DNA of 6,772 nucleotides from Actinomycetota bacterium (GCA_016870295.1 VGBY01000058.1:1-6772), one strand, 5' to 3'; positions 1-6,216 are shown, numbered from the stretch's first letter. Numbers and translations: made by a program. Notes: generated by a model from the sequence alone, not told the origin.

Positions 1-419
1 CGGCGGACCGCCCCGTGCGTTTCGAGGTGCGGGGCGACGCGGGTCGTTTACCTGCCACGATTGCAACGCCGCTCTCTGTCGTGATTCTGGAGTTGCTACA
101 GAACGTCGTTGATCACGCGTTTGCCGAAGGTCGACGCGATGGTGTGGTACGAGTCTTCATGCAGCGTGATGCGAACGACGATGCGTTGCACCTGCGGGTG
201 ATCGATAATGGTGTCGGCGTCAATGACCAGTTCGAAATCACCCACGCGACGGGGTTGGGGCTCTCCATCGTGCGCACGCTGGTAACCACCGAACTCGGCG
301 GCACCATCGCGATGCGCCCCGCGACGACGCAAGATCGTTCTGACGCCGGCCTCGATGGTGACGACGGCGTTACCGGCACCGTGGTGGACCTCCGCATCCC
401 CACCGACGTGGCTCACTAG
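1..419 (+). CDS. pdtaS: PdtaS-like sensor histidine kinase, C-terminal ATPase domain (5' end off window)
   Basis: This is the C-terminal ATP-binding (HATPase_c) domain of a sensor histidine kinase. The reading frame is open from the first bases, so the sensor and dimerisation domains lie upstream. Visible motifs, in order, are an N-box (ELLQNVVDHAF, about nt 90-122), a G1 box (DNGVGV, about nt 204-221) and a G2 box (GLGLSIVRTLV, about nt 252-287), then TELGGTI. The G2 box followed by a TELxG stretch, and the position directly beside a whiB gene, match PdtaS (Rv3220c). PdtaS is the cytosolic HisKA_2-type kinase that phosphorylates the antiterminator-type regulator PdtaR. The assignment to PdtaS rather than another HisKA_2 kinase is inference from these motifs and synteny. 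An acidic, Gly/Asp-rich loop of about 15 residues sits before the last beta strand. A GTG at nt 15 is unlikely to be the start, because the frame continues upstream and the domain would be incomplete. Confidence 0.82.
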   Translation, partial: ADRPVRFEVRGDAGRLPATIATPLSVVILELLQNVVDHAFAEGRRDGVVRVFMQRDANDDALHLRVIDNGVGVNDQFEITHATGLGLSIVRTLVTTELGGTIAMRPATTQDRSDAGLDGDDGVTGTVVDLRIPTDVAH

Positions 420-454
420 CGCACCAGACTCCGGTCGCTCTGTGGAGCGGTGCG
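420..454. terminator. Possible bidirectional hairpin between convergent pdtaS and whiB
   Basis: In the 39 bp between the two convergent stop codons, CGCACC (420-425) is a perfect inverted match to GGTGCG (449-454). An inner CTCC/GGAG pair (429-432 with 444-447) can extend the stem. Neither side has a T tract, so it would not be a classical intrinsic terminator. The position between convergent genes is the main support. Confidence 0.3.
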
Positions 455-458
455 AAAG

Positions 459-755
459 CTACGCCAGGTTGGCGCGGCGGGCGGCGGCGGCGCGACGACG
501 CAGGTCGCGGCGCTCTTCTTCGCTCGTGCCACCCCAGACGCCGCAGTCTTGGTTGGTGGCCATCGCGAACTCGAGACACTCTTTGCGCACGTTGCAGTCG
601 GCGCACACAGCACGCGCGCGCACCAACATGCGCAGCGCTTCGCCGGTGTTGCCGATCGGGAAGAACAGTTCCGGGTCGGTGTCGCGACAATTGGCGGTCA
701 CCCTCCACGAGTAATCAGCGGAACCAAGGGCGAGGCTTTGTGCGAGGATGGACAT
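459..755 (-). CDS. whiB1: WhiB-family Fe-S transcriptional regulator (WhiB1-like)
   Basis: WhiB proteins are small actinobacterial regulators that hold an oxygen- and NO-sensitive [4Fe-4S] cluster and bind the primary sigma factor. In this 98-residue protein the four cluster cysteines are C23, C51, C54 and C60, with the same spacing as M. tuberculosis WhiB1 (28, 3 and 6 residues). The GVWGG turn (72-76) and a basic Arg-rich tail (83-94) for DNA contact follow. DPELFFPIGNTG (27-38) is very close to WhiB1, and the adjacent PdtaS-like kinase supports WhiB1 by synteny. The ATG at 755 is chosen because a TATTCT hexamer lies 9 nt upstream and no Shine-Dalgarno site is seen. A TTG at 800 would add 15 residues with no family support. 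Compared with WhiB1 (84 aa) the N-terminus is about 14 residues longer, and there is an extra cysteine, C71, just before GVWGG. Confidence 0.93.
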   Translation of the reverse strand: MSILAQSLALGSADYSWRVTANCRDTDPELFFPIGNTGEALRMLVRARAVCADCNVRKECLEFAMATNQDCGVWGGTSEEERRDLRRRAAAARRANLA

Positions 756-764
756 GCGCGCATC

Positions 765-793
765 AGAATAAGTGCCAGATGGCGTCGGCGCAA
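765..793 (-). promoter_or_regulatory. Candidate whiB promoter, near-leaderless
   Basis: Read on the minus strand, TTGCGC (793-788) and TATTCT (770-765) are separated by exactly 17 bp, resembling a primary-sigma promoter. The expected transcription start, about 7 nt past the -10 box, falls within about 2 nt of the ATG at 755. The mRNA would then have essentially no leader, which fits the missing ribosome binding site. The -35 match is only 3 of 6. Confidence 0.4.
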
Positions 794-807
794 GGGGCAA
801 ATTTCAG

Positions 808-1530
808 GTGATTTCAGGGCATCAAGCAAGCACAACAACACAAGTGATGGCCCACCGCGGTGCGTCCAAGGCAGCACCAGCGAACACTCTGGCGGCGTTT
901 CGCCTCGCCCGCGACATGGGTGCGCACGCAGTGGAACTCGATGTGCGGCAGTGCGCGAGCGGCGAACTCGTGGTGCACCACGACCCGCAGATTGCCGATG
1001 GACGCATCATCATTCACCTCACCAAGTCGCAGTTACCCGAACACATCCCGACGCTTGATGAAGCATTGGATGCCTGCGGCGATATGTGGGTGAATGTCGA
1101 GGTGAAGAACTACTACACCGAACCCGACTACGACGCCAACGACACCCGCACGCTTGCAGTGCTCGATGTGTTGCGTCGCCACGTGGCAGCGCACGGCGAT
1201 GTGAACCGGTACCTGCTCTCGTGCTTTCGCCGCAAAACAGTCGACCGTGCTCATGCGGAGTGGGCAGCACTGCCGACGGCTTGGCTGACGGTGAACGTGT
1301 CGGATGCCGCAGCGCTCGCCCGCGATCTACGCGAGAGCGGGCACGCTGCCGTGCACCCAGAGGTATCGCGCGTGACGAAAGAATTGATCGACGCGTTTCA
1401 CGCCGAAGGTGTGCGCGTGAACACCTGGACATGTGACGACCCTGCGCGCATGCGCGAACTCATCGCGTGGGGGATCGACGGCATCTGCACGAACGTGCCG
1501 GATGTGGCGCTCGATGTGCTGCGCGGCTAG
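808..1530 (+). CDS. Glycerophosphodiester phosphodiesterase (GDPD family), compact form
   Basis: GDPDs hydrolyse glycerophosphodiesters from phospholipid turnover to glycerol-3-phosphate and an alcohol, with a metal-dependent TIM barrel. Numbered from the GTG at 808, the catalytic set is visible: H16-R17 (AHRGAS), metal ligands E43 and D45 (VELDV), H58 (HHDP) and E98 (NVEVK). The C-terminal WTCDDPARM and GIDGICTNVPD match the family's last strands. No signal peptide is seen, so it is probably cytosolic. Two oddities: the usual PENT is PANT (A25 in place of Glu), and the TTNGSG-type loop after H58 is missing, leaving only 40 residues from H58 to E98. Start is uncertain. GTG 808 keeps the first barrel strand and has AAGGGG (792-797) 10 nt upstream. 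GTG 844 and ATG 847 would begin right at AHRGAS. The stop overlaps the convergent lipid kinase stop. Confidence 0.88.
   Translation: MISGHQASTTTQVMAHRGASKAAPANTLAAFRLARDMGAHAVELDVRQCASGELVVHHDPQIADGRIIIHLTKSQLPEHIPTLDEALDACGDMWVNVEVKNYYTEPDYDANDTRTLAVLDVLRRHVAAHGDVNRYLLSCFRRKTVDRAHAEWAALPTAWLTVNVSDAAALARDLRESGHAAVHPEVSRVTKELIDAFHAEGVRVNTWTCDDPARMRELIAWGIDGICTNVPDVALDVLRG
1527..1530. other. Shared CTAG palindromic stop, GDPD / lipid kinase
   Basis: The palindrome CTAG supplies TAG to the plus-strand phosphodiesterase gene (1528-1530) and TAG to the minus-strand lipid kinase gene (1529-1527). The two convergent coding regions therefore overlap at their stops. No terminator can lie between them. 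Confidence 0.85.
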
Positions 1531-2450
1531 TACTCCACCAGCATCGGCTTGATCAGACGAAGACTTTCGGGCTTGTGGCGCACGGTGAGCGTGGTGGTCT
1601 CGTCGACGAAGTCGCCGTCGAGTTGGTAGCCGAACGGTGCCGGGAAATCGAACACGACTTCCTCGACGTCCTCAATGATCTCGATCCCGCGCCGCGCCGC
1701 CACACCGCCCTTGCGCAACGCACCGTAGATCGTGGAGAGCATCAGTGGTGTCGACAATCGGCGAAACGTCACGGCAACGAGACGCTTCTCCAGCGACGCC
1801 GCCCGCGACAACTCGATGGCGCGTTTGCCGACGTAGGTGTACGGATTGGTGTTCAAGAGAATCGTGAAGAACCCATTCGGAATCTTGCGGCCATCAATCT
1901 CCACCGTGAAGTGGGGGAACTTGCGGTCGTAGTCGACGAACCATGTCCTGAGCGCCGCATAGGCAAAGAGCGGTTGACCGACGAGTCGTTTGAAACTGAA
2001 CGTGCGCTCGACTTGTCGCACGACCTCGGCGTCGTAACCGATCCCGGCATGAAAGGTGAAGTAGCGACCGTTCGCTTCGCCCATGCCGATCGGTGCGATC
2101 AGACCACCGTCGAGCCCGGCCGCAAGTTGCGTGACGGCGAGCAGTGGATCATTCGCCATGCCGAGCGAACGAGCGAACACGTTCGTCGACCCACCGGGCA
2201 GCACACCGAGGGCGACGGTGCTTCCGGCGAGACCGGTGGCCACCTCGTTCAGCGTTCCGTCGCCACCGAATGCCACGACGGCATCCAAACCCCTCGCCAC
2301 CGCGTCGACGGCGAAGCGGGTCGCATGGCCGCGTTCACTGGTTTCCACCACCTGCACGTCGTGATGACGGGCGAGGTACTGGTGCACTTGCACGGTGTTG
2401 CGCGGCGTGACCGATGTGGCGAACGAATTGACGATCAGCAGGATTCGCAC
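1527..2450 (-). CDS. Diacylglycerol/lipid kinase, YegS/DagK family
   Basis: A 307-residue protein of the DAGK-catalytic fold, which phosphorylates a lipid alcohol (often diacylglycerol, giving phosphatidic acid) with ATP at the membrane face. The N-terminal domain (about 1-125) starts with a beta strand (ILLIVNSFATS, 3-13). It carries the nucleotide-binding FGGDGTLNEVATGL (61-74) and LPGGSTNVFARSLG (84-97). The C-terminal beta domain holds HAGIGYDAEVV (134-144) and the acidic QLDGDF (276-281) typical of the family. The length is usual. There are no membrane segments. The start is GTG 2450, because an in-frame TGA lies three codons upstream and no other start fits. No Shine-Dalgarno site is seen, but TACCGT lies 8 nt before it. 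The lipid substrate cannot be read from sequence. A DAGK-like gene, Rv3218, also sits beside whiB1 in M. tuberculosis as far as I recall. Confidence 0.92.
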   Translation of the reverse strand: MRILLIVNSFATSVTPRNTVQVHQYLARHHDVQVVETSERGHATRFAVDAVARGLDAVVAFGGDGTLNEVATGLAGSTVALGVLPGGSTNVFARSLGMANDPLLAVTQLAAGLDGGLIAPIGMGEANGRYFTFHAGIGYDAEVVRQVERTFSFKRLVGQPLFAYAALRTWFVDYDRKFPHFTVEIDGRKIPNGFFTILLNTNPYTYVGKRAIELSRAASLEKRLVAVTFRRLSTPLMLSTIYGALRKGGVAARRGIEIIEDVEEVVFDFPAPFGYQLDGDFVDETTTLTVRHKPESLRLIKPMLVEY

Positions 2451-2458
2451 GCATTTTC

Positions 2459-2464
2459 ACGGTA
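2459..2464 (-). promoter_or_regulatory. Candidate -10 box for leaderless lipid kinase mRNA
   Basis: TACCGT on the minus strand fits TAnnnT and lies exactly 8 nt before the only usable GTG (2450). No convincing -35 hexamer is seen 16-18 bp upstream. Support comes from the repeated spacing at other genes here and from the lack of a ribosome binding site. Confidence 0.3.
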
Positions 2465-2483
2465 TCGGCGGTCGCGGGCGTGC

Positions 2484-2496
2484 TTGACAAACGTCA
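2484..2496 (+). promoter_or_regulatory. TTGACA box with overlapping TGAC-N4-GTCA palindrome upstream of etfB
   Basis: A perfect -35 consensus TTGACA (2484-2489) lies about 70-80 bp before etfB. Overlapping it is a short dyad, TGAC-AAAC-GTCA (2485-2496), that could be an operator half-site pair. The -10 position at 17 bp spacing (CACGAC, 2507-2512) is poor, so the promoter call is weak. Its place in the divergent region between the lipid kinase and etfB is the other support. Confidence 0.28.
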
Positions 2497-2565
2497 CAAT
2501 TCGCGGCACGACGACTGTGCGGGCTGAGTCTTCGCCGAGGTGACCGAGCGGTAACAATGGAGTAC

Positions 2566-3342
2566 ATGAAAATCGTCGTGTGTGTGAAGCAAATTCCCGA
2601 TCCTGCAACGCCGGGATCGCTCGACTCTTCGACCAACGCGTTGAAGCGCGATGGCAAACTCATCCTCGACGACTCCGATGCCTACGGCGTGGAGATGGCC
2701 CTACAGTTGGCGACGGCCGCTGGTGGCGGAGAAGTGAGCATCGTGTCGATGGCCCCCAATGGTGAGATGAGCGGCATGCGAACCGCACTCGCGATGGGTG
2801 CCGTGCGTGGTGTGCTGGTGTCTGACCCTGCACTCGCTGGCTCCGATGCGCTCACGACAGCCAAGGTGCTCGCGGCCGCAATCCAAAAGGTCGGAATGCC
2901 AGATCTCGTCGTCGCCGCCACCGAATCCACCGACGGTTACACCGGCACGGTGCCCGAGCAAGTCGCTGAAGTGCTCGGCTTGCCGTCGGTGACGTTCGCC
3001 AAGAAAGTGAAGGTCGACGGTGGCACGTTGAAGATCAATCGCCAGACCGAAGCCGGCTACGACGAAGTCGAATGCCTGCTCCCGGCGCTGATCAGCGTGA
3101 CCGCCGGAGTTGTGGAGCCGCGCTACCCGAGCTTCAAAGGAATCATGGATGCCAAGAAGAAAGAAATCGTCACCGTGACGGCCGCCGACCTCGGCGTGAC
3201 GCCGGTCGGTTGGAGCGGTGCCGGGCAGAAGGTCGCGTCGGTGACCCAAGCCGAAGCGCGCAAAGCCGGTCAGGTCATCGAAGACGACGGCGAAGCGTTC
3301 AACAAGATCGTGGCGTTTCTCGAAACGCTGAAGGTCATCTGA
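2566..3342 (+). CDS. etfB: Electron transfer flavoprotein beta subunit (EtfB/FixA)
   Basis: EtfB is the AMP-binding subunit of the EtfAB heterodimer, which accepts electrons from acyl-CoA and other flavin dehydrogenases in the cytosol and hands them to ETF-quinone oxidoreductase. The 258-residue protein has the normal length. It opens with the family start KIVVCVKQIPD (2-12). ESTDG (120-124) belongs to the nucleotide-binding part, and VEPRYPSFKGIMDAKKKE (183-200) contains the dehydrogenase-recognition loop region. Two ATGs compete. ATG 2566 matches the family N-terminus (MKIVV) but has GGAG only 3 nt ahead. ATG 2557 adds Met-Glu-Tyr and has GAGCGG (2546-2551) at better spacing. I favour 2566 on homology, without certainty. 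etfA follows after 14 nt, so the two are co-transcribed and made in equal amounts. Confidence 0.96.
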   Translation: MKIVVCVKQIPDPATPGSLDSSTNALKRDGKLILDDSDAYGVEMALQLATAAGGGEVSIVSMAPNGEMSGMRTALAMGAVRGVLVSDPALAGSDALTTAKVLAAAIQKVGMPDLVVAATESTDGYTGTVPEQVAEVLGLPSVTFAKKVKVDGGTLKINRQTEAGYDEVECLLPALISVTAGVVEPRYPSFKGIMDAKKKEIVTVTAADLGVTPVGWSGAGQKVASVTQAEARKAGQVIEDDGEAFNKIVAFLETLKVI

Positions 3343-3343
3343 G

Positions 3344-3348
3344 GAGGA
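3344..3348 (+). promoter_or_regulatory. Strong ribosome binding site for etfA
   Basis: GGAGG lies 8 nt before the etfA ATG at 3357 and almost touches the etfB stop codon TGA (3340-3342). It is the clearest Shine-Dalgarno site in the window. It fixes the etfA start and suggests translational coupling of the two ETF subunits. Confidence 0.85.
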
Positions 3349-3356
3349 ACAGCGAC

Positions 3357-4325
3357 ATGGCTCTCAACAATGTGTGGGTGTTCGCCCAAGGCAACAAAGG
3401 CACCCCGACCAGCTTCACCGCTGAACTACTCACCAAGGCACGCAGCCTCAGCGACAATGTGTCGGCGTTCGTCGCCGGCGATGGCGCGAGCTTGGCTGCG
3501 GCACTTGGCAAGTTCGGCGCAAAGAAGGTGTACGCCACGGGCGACCTCGGTGGTCGTTTCGTCGGTGTAGCCGCGGCGAGTGCGATGAAGTCGCTCATCG
3601 ACGCTGGCAACAAGCCCGATCTCATCCTCTTCCCGCAGAACTACGACGGGCGCGACACGCTCGCTCGACTCTCGGTGAAGCTCGGCGTCACGGTGCTGAC
3701 GAACAACATCGACATTGCCGTCAACGGCAATGAGGTCGTGGCGACCACGCCGATCTTCGGTGGCAATGTGTTGTTCGCAACGGCCTTCACAGGTGCCGGC
3801 CCGCACCTCGCTTCGTTCCGCCCCAAGAGTTTCGCCGCGGAAGAGAGTGGTGGCGTCGCTGCCGAGGTGGTCGCCGTGACGGTGCCTGACGCCGGCAAGA
3901 CGGCGGCCGCAAAGGTCACTGCGGTGCATGTGGAAGAAACGAGCGGACCAAAACTCGACGAAGCAAACATCGTCGTATCGGGCGGTCGCGGTCTCGGCGA
4001 GTCGAAGAATTTCGCCATGGTCGAAGAACTCGCGAAATTGCTGCACGGCGCGCCGGGTGCGTCGCGGGCCATCGTCGACGCGGGCTGGGTGCCGTACTCG
4101 TACCAGGTTGGTCAGACCGGCAAAGTGGTGAAGCCGAGCGTGTACATCGCCGCCGGCATCTCCGGTGCGACACAACACATGGTGGGCATGAAGGGTTCGA
4201 AGAACATCATCGCCATCAACAAAGACAAAGAAGCGCCGATTTTTGCGGTGGCCGACCTCGGCATCGTCGGTGACGTGCACAAGGTGCTGCCAAAACTGAT
4301 TGAAGCGCTGAAGTTGCGCGGCTAG
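3357..4325 (+). CDS. etfA: Electron transfer flavoprotein alpha subunit (EtfA/FixB)
   Basis: EtfA carries the redox-active FAD of the EtfAB electron carrier. The 322-residue protein is of standard size. The N-terminal domain (about 1-190) starts [10 protein letters not shown] and includes [14 protein letters not shown] (87-100). The C-terminal FAD domain shows SGGRGLG (208-214, with the conserved Arg R211), [15 protein letters not shown] (242-256), [12 protein letters not shown] (267-278), AINKD (286-290) and the closing ADLGIVGD (299-306). All are diagnostic for the family. The frame stays open far upstream inside etfB, but the ATG at 3357 behind a GGAGG site and matching the family N-terminus is the real start. 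No ferredoxin or quinone oxidoreductase gene is fused or adjacent, which fits a simple housekeeping ETF, not a bifurcating one. The stop overlaps that of the convergent SCO1664-family gene. Confidence 0.97.
   Translation: MALNNVWVFAQGNKGTPTSFTAELLTKARSLSDNVSAFVAGDGASLAAALGKFGAKKVYATGDLGGRFVGVAAASAMKSLIDAGNKPDLILFPQNYDGRDTLARLSVKLGVTVLTNNIDIAVNGNEVVATTPIFGGNVLFATAFTGAGPHLASFRPKSFAAEESGGVAAEVVAVTVPDAGKTAAAKVTAVHVEETSGPKLDEANIVVSGGRGLGESKNFAMVEELAKLLHGAPGASRAIVDAGWVPYSYQVGQTGKVVKPSVYIAAGISGATQHMVGMKGSKNIIAINKDKEAPIFAVADLGIVGDVHKVLPKLIEALKLRG
4322..4325. other. Shared CTAG palindromic stop, etfA / SCO1664-family gene
   Basis: As at 1527-1530, CTAG gives TAG to etfA (4323-4325) and TAG to the minus-strand gene (4324-4322). 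The preceding bases, TGCGCGG, are the same at both sites because both plus-strand proteins end in Leu-Arg-Gly. Confidence 0.85.
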
Positions 4326-5080
4326 ACGAGCGGCCAGGGGTACCGCTGTCCGCTTGGGTCGTGCGGAAACTGACGGTGTTCGCACAGCCATGCCGCGCGC
4401 TGGGCGAATGCTGTGACTTCGTCGTCGTCGAGCAACGAGGCGACCTCCAGCGGCAGGGCAGTGCTCACACGCTCGACGGTGCTCATGATGTGGCGGGGAA
4501 TCTCTTCGCCACCGAATTCCCAAATGACGGTGCGCAACTTGAAGTCGGCAGCAAAGCACAACCCGTGGTCGATGCCCCAGATGTGGCCCGCATTGTCGAT
4601 CAACACATGCCCAGACTTACGATCGGTGTTGTTGGCGAGAATGTCGAACACGGCGATCTCACGCAATCGGTCGTGGAGGTCTTCGCGCGACTCGAACAAC
4701 GTGAAGTAGTGCTGCTCAAAATCGGCGTCGACTAACAACTGCATGGAACCTTCGCCGAGTGGTCCTTCGCGCAACAACGTGATCGGCACGAAGTCGAGCC
4801 CCATCGCCACGGCCAGTCGATACGCGGCCACTTCGCGACGATGTAATCCGGGGGCGAAGTCCCAGAGTGGTCGCTCGCCGCGCAATGGCTTGTAAATTGC
4901 CCGCAGCGACTCGCCGTCGGCAGTTACCTTCACGAGGAAGGTGGCGTTGCTGCTGTAGGGCATGCGCATCTCGATCTCGATGTCGCCGCGCGCAAGGGTG
5001 TCGGCCGGGTTGGATGGCGCACTGCGCTTGTCCGGTGCGCCGCGCTCGGCAGCCGTGCCGCGTTCGTTCTTTGGCGTCAC
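4322..5080 (-). CDS. SCO1664-family protein, PI3/4-kinase-like fold, function unknown
   Basis: This 252-residue protein matches a family found mainly in Actinobacteria and distantly related to phosphatidylinositol 3-/4-kinases. No substrate is known. Visible kinase-like elements are SSNATFLV (43-50) as a glycine-loop equivalent and IYKPLRGERPLWDF (62-75) with probable ATP-binding K64. NNTDRKSGHVLI (150-161) has candidate catalytic D153, and GIDHGLCF (169-176) has D171 at the DFG-like metal site. In true PI kinases the position held here by H158 is usually Asn. The first 30 residues are low-complexity and charged, probably disordered. GTG 5080 is the only start upstream of the conserved GDIEIE segment (32-37), since M38 would cut it off. 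GAGG lies immediately before the start. It is the last gene of the phosphatase-DUF3090 operon, 10 nt after the DUF3090 stop. Kinase activity is inferred from motifs only. Confidence 0.88.
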   Translation of the reverse strand: MTPKNERGTAAERGAPDKRSAPSNPADTLARGDIEIEMRMPYSSNATFLVKVTADGESLRAIYKPLRGERPLWDFAPGLHRREVAAYRLAVAMGLDFVPITLLREGPLGEGSMQLLVDADFEQHYFTLFESREDLHDRLREIAVFDILANNTDRKSGHVLIDNAGHIWGIDHGLCFAADFKLRTVIWEFGGEEIPRHIMSTVERVSTALPLEVASLLDDDEVTAFAQRAAWLCEHRQFPHDPSGQRYPWPLV

Positions 5081-5090
5081 CCTCGGCCGC

Positions 5091-5579
5091 CTAGTTCATG
5101 CGCGGGCAGGCGTGGCCGTCGCGATTCACTGGCAGACCGCAGAACACGCACGGCGGGCGACCCGCACGCACGAGTCGTTCGGCGTTGTTGCAGAACGCCA
5201 CCGCCTGCGCGCGTGTAATACGGGCTCGCACACGACCGGCGTCGAAGTCGGGTTCGTCGTCGGGCGTGACTTCCTCGAACTGCAGTACGACGCGATCTTC
5301 CTGACGGTCGTAGGCCAGGCCGATGCTGCCGAGTGCAAACGCAGCGTCGACGGGTTCGCGCAACGACGCACTGCTCGTGTCGGTATCACGCACCGCCGGC
5401 GCGTCTTCGAGCATCTTGCGCAAGTACGCCACGAGCGCGATGACCTGCTCCTTTTCGCATTTGATCGAGAGCGAATCATCTTCGGCGCCGATCTGCAAGA
5501 AGAACACGCGGGCACCGGGTAATCCGACGGCACCCGTCGTGAAGAAGTCAGCCTGCTCAAACTCGCGGAACACGCTCAC
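5091..5579 (-). CDS. DUF3090 family protein with C-terminal Cys/His motif
   Basis: An uncharacterised 162-residue protein of the DUF3090 family, found in Actinobacteria next to the two genes beside it here. The N-terminal part (FREFEQADFFTTGAVGLPGARVFFLQ, seen as residues 4-15 and 16-29) is the family hallmark. A helix (44-60) and an acidic segment (102-113) follow. The tail has C144-x2-C147 and H156-x-C158 (GHACPRMN), a likely zinc-binding knuckle. The start is GTG 5579. It overlaps the upstream phosphatase stop as GTGA and has GAGG (5588-5585) 5 nt ahead inside the phosphatase gene, so translation is probably coupled. Reading further upstream (to 5762) gives sequence unlike the family, which is the phosphatase gene in another frame. 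I see no catalytic motif and propose none. The order phosphatase-DUF3090-SCO1664 suggests the three proteins work together. Confidence 0.92.
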   Translation of the reverse strand: MSVFREFEQADFFTTGAVGLPGARVFFLQIGAEDDSLSIKCEKEQVIALVAYLRKMLEDAPAVRDTDTSSASLREPVDAAFALGSIGLAYDRQEDRVVLQFEEVTPDDEPDFDAGRVRARITRAQAVAFCNNAERLVRAGRPPCVFCGLPVNRDGHACPRMN

Positions 5580-6208
5580 GATGGCCTCAGCTCGCGCAGC
5601 GACGCACCGGTCGAGTTGACGGTGAGCACGATCGGTGCTGAGTCGGTGTAAAGAATCGCTGTTACCGAACATGTTGAGATCACGATGCGCTGGAACAAAT
5701 CGAGCGGCGTGCCCGTCGCATGCGCCACGGCCGCCTTGATGGTGTCGGCATGTGAAACACACACGACGGTCTTTCCCGAGTGGCGTCGCCGAATGAGATC
5801 GAGGGCACCGACCATTCGGTTCTGCATCTCGACGAAGCTCTCACCCTGCGGAAAGCGGAACATGCTTGGCGCGCGCTGCACCGTCGACCACTCTGGCTTC
5901 TTCATTAGTCGTCGCAGCGACTGGCCGGTCCATGCGCCGAAGTCGCACTCGATGAGACCGCGTTCGACGCGCACCGCCTTGCGAGTTATGCGCGCGATTG
6001 GTGCCGCAGTTTCGCGTGCTCGCTCGAGCGGGGAGGAATAGATGGCGGCGATCGACCCAAGTTCTGCAATGCGCTCGGCGACGCGTTGTGCCTGCGCCTT
6101 GCCGCTCGCGGCGAGATGCAGGCCCCGCGCTCGACCGGGCAACACCTTGCCGGTCGTCGGCGTGGTGCCGTGGCGCACCAAGAGAACGAGCGTCGGCTTG
6201 GCAGGCAT
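5576..6208 (-). CDS. Histidine phosphatase superfamily protein (MSMEG_4193 family)
   Basis: A 210-residue member of the phosphoglycerate-mutase-like (histidine phosphatase) superfamily. These enzymes use a phospho-histidine intermediate to remove or move phosphate. The catalytic set is complete: R12-H13-G14 (LVRHGTT) with H13 as nucleophile, R63 in SSPLERARETA (58-68), E87 in LIECDFG and H153 in VSHADTIK. The family label MSMEG_4193 'putative phosphomutase' rests on similarity. Substrate is unknown, and phosphatase is at least as likely as mutase. M. tuberculosis Rv2135c is a relative as I recall. The start is ATG 6208. Only a weak GAG is found upstream, while TAGGTT lies 8 nt before it. It is the first gene of a leftward operon, overlapping the DUF3090 gene by 4 nt. 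The divergent glycosylase gene starts only 41 bp away. Confidence 0.93.
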   Translation of the reverse strand: MPAKPTLVLLVRHGTTPTTGKVLPGRARGLHLAASGKAQAQRVAERIAELGSIAAIYSSPLERARETAAPIARITRKAVRVERGLIECDFGAWTGQSLRRLMKKPEWSTVQRAPSMFRFPQGESFVEMQNRMVGALDLIRRRHSGKTVVCVSHADTIKAAVAHATGTPLDLFQRIVISTCSVTAILYTDSAPIVLTVNSTGASLRELRPS

Positions 6209-6216
6209 GAACGCTC

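Noticed and set aside
450..1058. A 202-codon plus-strand frame over whiB and the start of the GDPD gene
   Set aside because: It overlaps two genes with clear family motifs and has no domain of its own.
1467..2543. A 358-codon plus-strand open frame over almost the whole lipid kinase gene
   Set aside because: It lies antisense to a gene with clear DAGK motifs. Its protein is rich in Arg, His, Glu and Gly with no recognisable domain, and it overlaps the end of the GDPD gene. High GC content produces such frames.
3072..3356. An upstream extension of etfA inside etfB
   Set aside because: The frame is open, but the translation is Arg-rich and unlike any EtfA. The GGAGG site and family N-terminus fix the start at 3357, so it is not an EtfB-EtfA fusion.
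3426..4559. A 377-codon minus-strand open frame opposite etfA
   Set aside because: It is antisense to a textbook EtfA and runs into the SCO1664-family gene in another frame. Its composition is Arg/His-rich with no family motif.
5580..5762. A longer N-terminus for the DUF3090 protein
   Set aside because: The extra residues are the phosphatase gene in another frame, and the DUF3090 hallmark begins at GTG 5579 with a GAGG site.
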